Assembly (NCBI RefSeq): GCF_000374365.1 | Contig: NZ_KB894126.1 | Location: 1 to 64,000, forward strand | Direction of reading: 5' to 3' | Length of the DNA stretch: 64,000 bases | DNA from: Bacteroides gallinarum DSM 18171 = JCM 13658 | Lineage (GTDB): Bacteria > Bacteroidota > Bacteroidia > Bacteroidales > Bacteroidaceae | Part shown: positions 24,585 to 31,222 of the stretch, in pieces | Numbering within the stretch: position 1 is the first letter of the stretch | Layout: the number at the start of each line of letters is the position of its first letter | The notes under the pieces: generated by a model | What the model was told of the DNA's origin: nothing | The model's database searches: none | What the model saw: the letters and a program-made list of their open reading frames with translations, nothing else | Program-made: the position numbers and the translations under genes

Positions 24585-26298
24585 GTTCCTTTAAGTTCCA
24601 CAGGCAATCTCGGCGGTCGAAAAGGATTTCATCGCCACAAATCAATTCATCGGCATATATTGTCTTTTCCGCATCCTTGCGGATTATCCGCAGCCGGGCA
24701 TCCGGACTGATGCGGTAGGTCTTGTCCCCGGACTTTATCTCTACATAGCGTTCCCCTTTTTCAAGCAGGAGATCCGGAGCCAGTACCGTCAGCTCGTCTT
24801 TCCAGCTCAGCCCGCAGCGTTCCGGCACAAGGAAACGCGAGAAGATAAGCCCGTATTTCAGCGGGTCGATGGAGGTGATACCGAGCAGGTATGACACCAG
24901 GGAGCCTCCCGCGGAGCCGCGCCCGATGCCGGTGGCAATGCCCCGGCGCCTTGCTTCCCGCACCATGTCCCACTGCACGAGGAAATAGTCCACGTTGTCC
25001 GTCGATTCGATGATATAGACCTCCTCGTCCAGCCGTTCCCCATAGCGTTCCCTTTCCTGTTCCGGGACTTTCTCACGCATTCCCTCATCGAGCAGGCGGA
25101 GGAACATCGTCCGTCGGTTCCCGTACCGTTCCCGTTCCCCGTCCCGCATCCTGTATTCGGGCATGAACATGCGTCCCGTCTCGAAGGCGGCTGTCGCTTT
25201 TTCCGCGATCTCGACCGTCGGGCGGCACATGCGCCTGAACAGCCTGTCGAAATCCCACTTGTCGGAAAACAGGGGGCGTAACGTCTCGTAATGCTCGTCC
25301 ACGCTCTTGTAGTACTGGTCATCGCTCTGCTCGTGCGCCGCCCCCGAAGCTATCTTGTTCAGGACGGTCTTCGAGAAGGCATCGTCCTTGTCCGGGTAAT
25401 GGCAGTCCGCAATGAGAATGGGAGCCACGGGAAAAGAATCCGTCCGGTCGTCATGGCTTTCGAAATAGTACCGGAGGGCTTCGAGGTTTTCCCGGTCTAT
25501 ACGGTCGGCCTTGTACTCGCAGGCATCCACCTGGTAATAGACCGCCTCGAAACCCTGCCGCAGCCGTGCGACCTGCCGGGGATGGGAGAGCATCCAGTAG
25601 GAGGAACGGGTGGAGAAGATCAACACGCATCCGGCGGCATACGCCAGCAGCTGCTCATATCGGAGCGTCCTGTCCTCCGAGCCCACCATGACGGCACGCT
25701 GTATGCGGAGCAGGTTGCGGAGACCGTCATTGCCGAGGGCATAGACTTTCAACCCGACTTTCCCGTCCGGGTGTGCCATGTCGAGGGAATACCCGAACAC
25801 GTGCTTCAGTCCCGCCTTGGCGCATTCCTTCTGGAAGTTGAGCGTGGCGGCCATCGTGTTGCGGTCGCAGATACCGATGGCCGTGTGTCCCAGCCACCGG
25901 GCCTTGCGGCACCACTCTTCCAGAGCCCCGGAAGCGTTCAGCAGCTCGTACGGGGTATGGATGCCGAGGTTTACGAAAGGGATGTCGTGCACGGGAGGTT
26001 TCGGACGTCCGATATGTTTCAGGATATTGAACCTGAAATCCTCCCGCAGGTCGTAGTAGTACCAGTTCTTTCCGAAGGGGAATGCCACATGGCGGATACC
26101 TTCTTCCAGCAGTACCTCCGGGGTTTCCATCAGGTTGAACACGGGCCTGCCGCCTTCATTCCTGAAAACGGAGTCCACGCCGGAGAGGTCGGCCAGGAAC
26201 AGCCGTCCGAATTCCGGGATGTCCACTACCTCCGTGTCCACGGGCATATATGAAATGGACTGGCTGTCGAGCCAGGCCAGCAGTTCGTTCATCATCAT
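24541..26298 (-). CDS. dnaE: DNA polymerase III alpha subunit, N-terminal half with Hint-like tail
   Basis: 585 residues. About 105 N-terminal residues are outside standard DnaE. Then come the PHP domain (VNLGIHTPYELL at about 110; CDRNTMAATLNF; FGYSLDMA) and palm/thumb up to GIGRGSAGGSLVSYLLGI and KYGLIFSRFLVPER. In intact DnaE the catalytic PDIDxD follows at this point; here it is replaced by a 91-residue tail starting at Cys495. The tail contains LTVLAP, a YRISPDARLRIIR strand pair and YADELICGDEILFD, a pattern like Hint/intein blocks A and B. Block B normally has TxxH; here it is SPDA, so the His is missing. The primase gene overlaps its start by 4 bases. Confidence 0.85.
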   Translation of the reverse strand: MMMNELLAWLDSQSISYMPVDTEVVDIPEFGRLFLADLSGVDSVFRNEGGRPVFNLMETPEVLLEEGIRHVAFPFGKNWYYYDLREDFRFNILKHIGRPKPPVHDIPFVNLGIHTPYELLNASGALEEWCRKARWLGHTAIGICDRNTMAATLNFQKECAKAGLKHVFGYSLDMAHPDGKVGLKVYALGNDGLRNLLRIQRAVMVGSEDRTLRYEQLLAYAAGCVLIFSTRSSYWMLSHPRQVARLRQGFEAVYYQVDACEYKADRIDRENLEALRYYFESHDDRTDSFPVAPILIADCHYPDKDDAFSKTVLNKIASGAAHEQSDDQYYKSVDEHYETLRPLFSDKWDFDRLFRRMCRPTVEIAEKATAAFETGRMFMPEYRMRDGERERYGNRRTMFLRLLDEGMREKVPEQERERYGERLDEEVYIIESTDNVDYFLVQWDMVREARRRGIATGIGRGSAGGSLVSYLLGITSIDPLKYGLIFSRFLVPERCGLSWKDELTVLAPDLLLEKGERYVEIKSGDKTYRISPDARLRIIRKDAEKTIYADELICGDEILFDRRDCLWNLKELEADESELRTPASL

Positions 26299-27335
26299 TT
26301 TTCCTGTACCTTGTTGAGTTTGTATTCGAGGACGGTCTGGAGCCTGCGGGAGAAAATTTCCTGAATTTCTTCCCCTGTCAGTTCATCCCAGTCCCTGCGC
26401 GCGTCCGCCATGTCCGCGACAAGCACGTCAAAATAGGGTTTCAGCCGTTCCGCTGTCTGTTTGACGGCTGTCACGGCATCCCCGTCGTAACCGACGACCA
26501 CCGTCCCGACGCCTTTGCACTGCAGCTTGTATATCTGGACGTCCGAAATCTTCTTTCCGAAAGTGGCTATGGCCGCCACATGCGGGTTGTCGTAGAGTTC
26601 CAGCTTGCGGGTCAGGGCGATGGTATCGAAAATGCCTTCTGTAAGGATAACCGTGCCGGTTTCTCCCATGTGGATGGCATCGTAGTTATAAAGCAGTTTG
26701 GAAAAGTCGTTGCCGGTCGAGTTCCTGTACCGGAGAATCTTGTACTCCCCGTTGTGCCTGGCTTTCCGGTTATAGGCGTCGATATCTTCCTTTGGCCACG
26801 TATGGCGAGCGACATAACCGACGGTTTCTCCTTCATCCATGACAGGAAACAGTACATAGTCGGCATAGCGTGGATTGAGCTTGCCGGTCGTCCCGACAGG
26901 AAAATACTCGTAGTCATCGAAGCAGAAACCTCTTTTTTGCAGGTACGGGTGCAGGAAAATCCGCTTATAGAAATCCGGCAGGGAAACGGCGGTCAGGGAG
27001 TCGTCCAGTTCCTCCGCTTCCTGCTGTCCAGTCAGATGCAGCTCCAAAGGGGCGGAGATATCTGCGGTCCGTGTGACCATCAGGTCCATCCGGCCGATGG
27101 CTTCCAGCAGCTGTTCGAGCGTGCGGGTGGAAGCCCCGCAGGAAAAGCAGTGTGACATGAAAGGAGTGCGGCGGGAGGTTCCCTTTCCGATGTAGATACC
27201 GAACTTGCCTCCCGTCTTGCCGCAGAACGGGCAGCGGGGCACAATCAGGTTTTTGCCCCCGCCGTCCTGTTTCGCTCCCGTTTCCCGGGCTATCTCCGAA
27301 ACCAGATACCTGTGTTCCTGTAATGACAGTTCCAT
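26295..27335 (-). CDS. DnaG-type DNA primase (zinc finger + Toprim)
   Basis: 346 residues from MELSLQEHRYLVSEIARETG; an ATG 90 bases upstream adds residues unlike the family. A zinc-binding start has CPFCGKTGGK and CFSCGAS (about 40-70). The Toprim domain has VILTEGIFDTIALT (Glu) and VVVGYDGDAVTA (Asp). The C-terminal helicase-interaction domain is short. It synthesises RNA primers for the phage fork together with the DnaB-like helicase (28542-29897). It overlaps the polymerase N-half by 4 bases. Confidence 0.85.
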   Translation of the reverse strand: MELSLQEHRYLVSEIARETGAKQDGGGKNLIVPRCPFCGKTGGKFGIYIGKGTSRRTPFMSHCFSCGASTRTLEQLLEAIGRMDLMVTRTADISAPLELHLTGQQEAEELDDSLTAVSLPDFYKRIFLHPYLQKRGFCFDDYEYFPVGTTGKLNPRYADYVLFPVMDEGETVGYVARHTWPKEDIDAYNRKARHNGEYKILRYRNSTGNDFSKLLYNYDAIHMGETGTVILTEGIFDTIALTRKLELYDNPHVAAIATFGKKISDVQIYKLQCKGVGTVVVGYDGDAVTAVKQTAERLKPYFDVLVADMADARRDWDELTGEEIQEIFSRRLQTVLEYKLNKVQEK

Positions 27336-27492
27336 ACTAAGGTATAGTGCCGGTTCCTGCAGCAAGGTTTGAGAAAGGTCCGAAAAAATGAGGGACTCCA
27401 CGGAAGACCGGTACGGGACTGGCAAAGGAGAGCCGGAAAAACGGGCTTTTTATTCAATTTAATTGTCGTAGTGAATAAAAGGTCGTGTTTTT

Positions 27493-27670
27493 ATGCAGTA
27501 CAAGCTGATTACTTGGGATACGGACGAGGTTACGGAATACAAGGGGCGCACGGTAAAGAACGTGCCGGTCCGGTATCTTTTCATCCCTGTTCAGACCCGA
27601 TGACCGCCTCCTGCAAATGAAGATATCGGAATTTGCGGCGTGGTTACTGGTGAAACTGCGGACAGGATGA
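27493..27670 (+). pseudogene. small rightward ORF, apparently frameshifted
   Basis: ATG at 27493 opens MQYKLITWDTDEVTEYKGRT and stops at 27603. The overlapping +1 frame continues plausibly as DDRLLQMKISEFAAWLLVKL to TGA at 27668-27670. Joined, they would make a protein of about 60 residues. I do not recognise the family, and this may be a decayed cargo gene. Confidence 0.3.
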
Positions 27671-27752
27671 TACAAAGGTTCCTGTATTTACAAGCAGGCA
27701 GCCTTTGTGTATTTTAGAAACATTTGTGCAGGAATGCTGAAAGCATCCGTTT

Positions 27753-27881
27753 TCAATATGCCTTCTTCTTTATTGTGTCACGAACACCCTCCAGCTTCCA
27801 TTCTTCTCTCCGCGCTCTACATACCTCTTGGAAATCAGCTGAACCGATAAGTTTCTGTATAGCAGTCACGCTGATGCCCAT
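27753..27881 (-). CDS. 42-residue ORF of unknown function
   Basis: Leftward ATG to TGA: MGISVTAIQKLIGSADFQEV, then CRARREEWKLEGVRDTIKKK. The frame is open 18 codons further upstream (SLFSEKEEM...). The start has helix-turn-helix-like spacing and the tail is basic, so a small DNA-binding protein is possible; it may equally be a remnant. No family recognised. Confidence 0.3.
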   Translation of the reverse strand: MGISVTAIQKLIGSADFQEVCRARREEWKLEGVRDTIKKKAY

Positions 27882-28042
27882 TTCCTCTTTTTCAGAAAAT
27901 AACGAAAAGGTTGTAGCGATACAACCTCTTATTCAAATAATCTGGTCTAAACCGATACCTACCTATGAAAATAATGCGAATAATAGCAAAGTAACTGTAA
28001 AGAATAAAGACACAGAATATTTTGGTACTTAGAATCTTTTAC

Positions 28043-28050
28043 TACCTTTG
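28043..28050 (+). promoter_or_regulatory. Bacteroides-type promoter for the Fic remnant
   Basis: TACCTTTG (TAnnTTTG) with TTTG at 28021-28024, 18 bases upstream, in the position of a -33 box. This is the best-formed host-type promoter in the window. Confidence 0.6.
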
Positions 28051-28061
28051 CAACATTAGAA

Positions 28062-28106
28062 CCTGCCAAGCCTCTTAACAATGCTCAAATCGGCGGGTCG
28101 TTTTTT
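28062..28106 (+). terminator. candidate attenuator in the leader
   Basis: CCTGCC (28062-28067) can pair with GGCGGG (28092-28097), followed by TCGTTTTTT. It lies between the promoter and the Fic remnant. A nine-codon ORF (ATGCTCAAATCGGCGGGTCG...) spans the right arm. It could be an attenuator or make a short RNA of about 50 bases. Confidence 0.4.
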
Positions 28107-28122
28107 ATAAATCATATACATA

Positions 28123-28452
28123 ATGTTCATGGTCAGTGAAGCCCATCCTTTTTATTTGAGGAACGGACGGCTCTCAAGAATAATGATGAATGCGGAACTT
28201 GTGAAAGCAGACCAGACAAGAATTATCGTCCCCACTGTTTTCAGGGAAGACTACATACTGTCATTGCGCAAGTTGACCCGTCAGAAAGACCCGTCTGCAT
28301 ATATTGTAATGACCAAATTACAACATTTCAGTGACAACCTGTACGGAACCGATTTCAAGGAACTGATGGAATACCTTGCAGCCTGCAATGCCTATGATGA
28401 GCCTTCGCAGGCAAAACTGGAAATCATAGACAGGACTATTAATAAATTATAA
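28123..28452 (+). pseudogene. Fic-domain protein remnant with degenerate motif
   Basis: 109 residues. HPFYLRNGRLSRIMMNAELV lines up with the Fic signature HPFx(D/E)GNGRxxR, but the D/E-G pair is replaced by Leu-Arg. What follows (RIIVPTVFREDYILSLRKLT) is the usual Fic C-terminal part. The N-terminal half of the domain is missing: the ATG is eight codons before the motif. Fic enzymes transfer AMP to proteins. With the phosphate-binding Gly and acidic residue lost, this copy should be inactive. It is the only sizeable rightward gene in the replication module. Confidence 0.6.
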
Positions 28453-28453
28453 T

Positions 28454-28541
28454 CGCAGAAATTTGTCATTTCGACGAGATTAGTCGCAAAAATTTGTCAT
28501 ATCCCGCAAAAAAGGAAGATTTACCCGCAAAAATTTGCCGG
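28454..28541. repeat. helically phased CGCAAAAATTTG repeats (iteron-like)
   Basis: Copies begin at 28454 (CGCAGAAATTTGTCAT), 28485 (CGCAAAAATTTGTCAT), 28505 (CGCAAAAAAGGA, partial) and 28526 (CGCAAAAATTTGCCGG). Spacings are 31, 20 and 21 bases, close to 3, 2 and 2 turns of the helix. The A-tracts would bend in one direction. The 13-mer TACCCGCAAAAAT (28522-28534) recurs at 36148-36160. They lie right after the helicase gene and upstream of the primase gene. Origin iterons or regulator sites are both possible. Confidence 0.55.
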
Positions 28542-29897
28542 TCATTCCCTGTTCAGTCCCAATGACCGCTTCCCGTCGTAGAAGACCTCGTTGTCATAGT
28601 CCGTGGCAATCTTGATGGTGTCCCCCTTCTTGAAGAAACGGCTCTTGGCCACGTGCAGCCGCATCACGTTCTCTTTCCGTTCCGCCGATGACTGGTTGAG
28701 CGAAATCAGGTGGGTACACGGCCGTGCCAGCCCTTTCGCCTCCGAACAGTTGTACTCGGTCAGCACGTTCCTCTCGTCATTGAGCCACTCCCTGTCCTCG
28801 ATGGTGGACTGGTATGTAACCACGATCCATACTTTCTCGTCAGCGGCGAGGTCTTTCAGGTCATTGGCCACGGCAATACGTTTCGCCCGTTCATGGTCCG
28901 CTCCCCATGAACGGCGGTTGGCATCCGTCAGCAGGTCCATCGAATCCACGATCACGATGTCCGGGTTATGCCCTTTGAGCTTGCGGTATTCCGAAATCCC
29001 GTTCTTGATGTCGAGGGTGGACACCTGCGCGTTGAAACGCGGATAGCTACGCACGGTGATGCTTCCCGCGTAGGAGGCGACCAGCTTTTCAAGGTGCCGC
29101 ATTTCCGTGTCCGAAATCTTTCCTCTCTCGAAATAGTAGGCGTTCCGGGAAATCAGCCCTCCCGAATAGGCGTTCAGCGCCTCGTCCTCCGAACCCTCCA
29201 ACTGGAAATGCAGCACATGCAGCCCGTCATCGATGTTCGCACGTACCCCTATCCATTTGGCGATATGGGATTTTCCCACTCCCGTGGAGGCCAGGAAGCA
29301 GGTCAGCTGTCCCCGCAGGTTCCTTCCCGCATTGAGTGCATCCAGGTACGGGATATAGAAACGGGACACTCGGGGCGAGGCGGAGCGTTCCTCTTCCTCC
29401 TCCCTGCGCCTGTTCCGTTCGAAGCGCTCCGTGAAGGTCTCTGCCACATCGATGAAAGACGAGCTTTTCAGCGTGAATCCCGACAGCCATTCGGCATACT
29501 CCCTGAGCGTCTTTTCCGCCTTGTCCTGCCGGTTCTCGTTATACAGCCTGCCGACCTCGGCATAGACCGCCTGCAGCCGGACTCTCTTGATGTAGGATTC
29601 CAGCATGTCGGTCATCACTTCGGCGCTCTGCCCCTCGTCGTATTCCCTGAACGTGTCGATCAGCTCGATGGCATCGTAATCCTCCTGGAAAGTCTGTGTA
29701 AGGACAGCGTATGACGGAGGGGACTTGTAGGTGCGGAAATGGACGGCGATAGCCTCCTGTACCCGCTGGAAGGAACGGTCCGGAAGGTACTCCTTGCGCA
29801 TGTGGCGGGAGAGGACGGCACACAGAGGCTCCTGCCTGAGTGCCGTGGCGTAGAGCTCGTACAGGAACTCGGCGCTAAGCGGGTTGGTCGTGCTCAT
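28542..29897 (-). CDS. DnaB-type replicative helicase
   Basis: 451 residues. A helical N-terminal part of about 180 residues is followed by the RecA-like motor. Walker A variant is LASTGVGKSHIAKW (about 202-215), then LHFQLEGSEDEALNAY. Walker B is DIVIVDSMDLL, and an H4-like loop holds GLARPCTHLISLNQSSAERK. It unwinds DNA 5'-3' at the phage fork and should recruit the nearby primase. It overlaps the 205-residue Cys-rich gene by 4 bases. Confidence 0.8.
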   Translation of the reverse strand: MSTTNPLSAEFLYELYATALRQEPLCAVLSRHMRKEYLPDRSFQRVQEAIAVHFRTYKSPPSYAVLTQTFQEDYDAIELIDTFREYDEGQSAEVMTDMLESYIKRVRLQAVYAEVGRLYNENRQDKAEKTLREYAEWLSGFTLKSSSFIDVAETFTERFERNRRREEEEERSASPRVSRFYIPYLDALNAGRNLRGQLTCFLASTGVGKSHIAKWIGVRANIDDGLHVLHFQLEGSEDEALNAYSGGLISRNAYYFERGKISDTEMRHLEKLVASYAGSITVRSYPRFNAQVSTLDIKNGISEYRKLKGHNPDIVIVDSMDLLTDANRRSWGADHERAKRIAVANDLKDLAADEKVWIVVTYQSTIEDREWLNDERNVLTEYNCSEAKGLARPCTHLISLNQSSAERKENVMRLHVAKSRFFKKGDTIKIATDYDNEVFYDGKRSLGLNRE

Positions 29898-30511
29898 GGC
29901 CGTGCCTCCTTTTTCAGCCAGGCTTCACACCGCAGGCGGAACAGTTCCGGGTAGATGGCCTCCGTCCGCCGGCGGCATTCTCCGGACCTCCGGCACTTGC
30001 CGCATGAGGGAGAAAAGGGTGTCCAGAGCAACGTGGAAAGGGCACAAACGACATAGCCTGCCTCGGTGGAGAGCAGGCGGCGCTTGGTCCTTTCCTCGTA
30101 TTCGGGATAGATGAAACGGTCGAGCGGATGACGGCTCCGGTCGATGACCATGCCCGCCAGGGCGGGCCTTGAAAGCCCGTGGCTTTCAAGCCAGCGGTCT
30201 TCATGGTACCTGCGTCCCTTTCCGGAACACAGATAACGGCGGACAGCCTTTTCCCCGAAGGAATGCGAGACATTCCACCGCCGGCGGTAAGACGTCCCGT
30301 ATCCGGACAGGGTATATGCCTGGCAGATACAGAAATCCGCCAGGCGTTCCCCGCTGACGGACACGACCTCCCGGCACAGGAGGTCGAAGCATGTCCCCAA
30401 CTGCCTCCCGCCCCGTCCCCCGGCGGGAAAAGTGAAATCCGCCCACACGGCAGCGCGGACAAGCCGGGCAAAGAGCCTGCGGCAACCGTCAATCCACTCT
30501 TTTCTCTCCAT
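29894..30511 (-). CDS. Cys-containing basic protein of unknown function
   Basis: 205 residues, very basic. A C-terminal cluster CGKCRRSGECRRR plus earlier Cys residues (CRRLF, CFDLLCREV, CICQAY) could bind zinc or an Fe-S cluster. It sits between the sigma-like gene (23-base overlap) and the helicase gene (4-base overlap), so a role in replication or transcription is likely; a helicase loader is one guess. Not recognised as a known family. Confidence 0.55.
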   Translation of the reverse strand: MERKEWIDGCRRLFARLVRAAVWADFTFPAGGRGGRQLGTCFDLLCREVVSVSGERLADFCICQAYTLSGYGTSYRRRWNVSHSFGEKAVRRYLCSGKGRRYHEDRWLESHGLSRPALAGMVIDRSRHPLDRFIYPEYEERTKRRLLSTEAGYVVCALSTLLWTPFSPSCGKCRRSGECRRRTEAIYPELFRLRCEAWLKKEARP

Positions 30512-31103
30512 CCTCTGTCAGAAGTTTACGCAGCTGCGCCTTGGCCAGGAACAGGCGGCTCTTGACCGTCTCGATGTTCAGTGTCCGGAGCGTGCCGTTA
30601 CGGTACGTGATTTCCATGATTTCCCCGATCTTGTAGCCGGCCTGCTGGAGCAGGAAGGCTTCGCGGTAGATAGGTTTCAGACGGTCGAGCGCCCACAGGA
30701 TAGCGTCGTTGTAGAACTCCCGGTAATTGTCCATCCCCATCCTGTTTCCCGAAGGTTCCGTCTCGTCGAGCAGCGAGGAGGACACCTCCCGTATGTCCAC
30801 GTTCTCGTCTGCCGGCAGGCGGTTCCTGTTCCGGTTGTTCAGGTCGGCTATGAGCCGTTTCGTCACGGCATATATCCATGTCTTCACGGGACGCTCCGGG
30901 TTGTAGCTGTCCATGTACTTGAAAAAGTTCGCGAGAGCCTCTATATAGTTGTCCTCGATGTCCTCCCGGTTATAGGTGTACTTGATACAGATACTGTATA
31001 TCAGGTTCCTGTGCGGCATCACATGTTTTTCCAGGAGTGCCGCCCTCCGCCTTACGGACTCCTCCGATGAGGAGTCCGCCCCTAAGATGTTTTTCTTTTC
31101 CAC
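30489..31103 (-). CDS. phage-encoded sigma-70/ECF-like sigma factor
   Basis: 204 residues. Region 2: MPHRNLIYSICIKYTYNRED, IEDNYIEALANFFKYMDSYN and RPVKTWIYAVTKRLIADLNN, the last being the RPxxTWIxxIxxN element of sigma region 2.3-2.4. Region 4: LDRLKPIYREAFLLQQAGYK and an HTH ending ETVKSRLFLAKAQLRKLL. These are the two domains of ECF sigma factors. It could direct host RNA polymerase to phage late promoters. It lies after the sbcC gene with a 119-base gap, the only sizeable gap in this gene run. Confidence 0.8.
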   Translation of the reverse strand: MEKKNILGADSSSEESVRRRAALLEKHVMPHRNLIYSICIKYTYNREDIEDNYIEALANFFKYMDSYNPERPVKTWIYAVTKRLIADLNNRNRNRLPADENVDIREVSSSLLDETEPSGNRMGMDNYREFYNDAILWALDRLKPIYREAFLLQQAGYKIGEIMEITYRNGTLRTLNIETVKSRLFLAKAQLRKLLTEDGEKRVD

Positions 31104-31222
31104 ACTTTCACTGACTGAAAAGATTGATACTGAATCTGGTGTCCTAATCTGTCAGCTACGGTGAGCATCATTTTACAATCTTACGGTTTCATCATGTACG
31201 GCAGCGTTTTTCAGCCTGTCCC

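Larger units (their letters stand above)
27336..28541. other. 1.2-kb non-structural gap in the replication module
   Basis: This is the longest stretch without a leftward phage gene. It holds a possible small rightward ORF (27493-27670), a leftward 42-codon ORF (27753-27881), a rightward promoter and attenuator (28043-28106), a broken Fic gene (28123-28452) and phased repeats (28454-28541). The A+T content is much higher than in the flanking phage genes. It looks like an origin or regulatory region that has taken in cargo. Confidence 0.5.

Noticed and set aside
25291..26253. 320-codon rightward open frame opposite the polymerase N-half
   Set aside because: Antisense to the PHP domain and palm. 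Composition (Val/Gly/His-rich) is that of a shadow frame.
27724..28032. 102-codon rightward ORF before the Fic promoter
   Set aside because: Low-quality composition with no motif, and opposite a more protein-like leftward 42-codon frame.
28454..28541. CRISPR array
   Set aside because: The repeats are only 12-16 bases, spacers are shorter than a spacer should be, and one unit is partial. Helical phasing fits protein-binding sites better.
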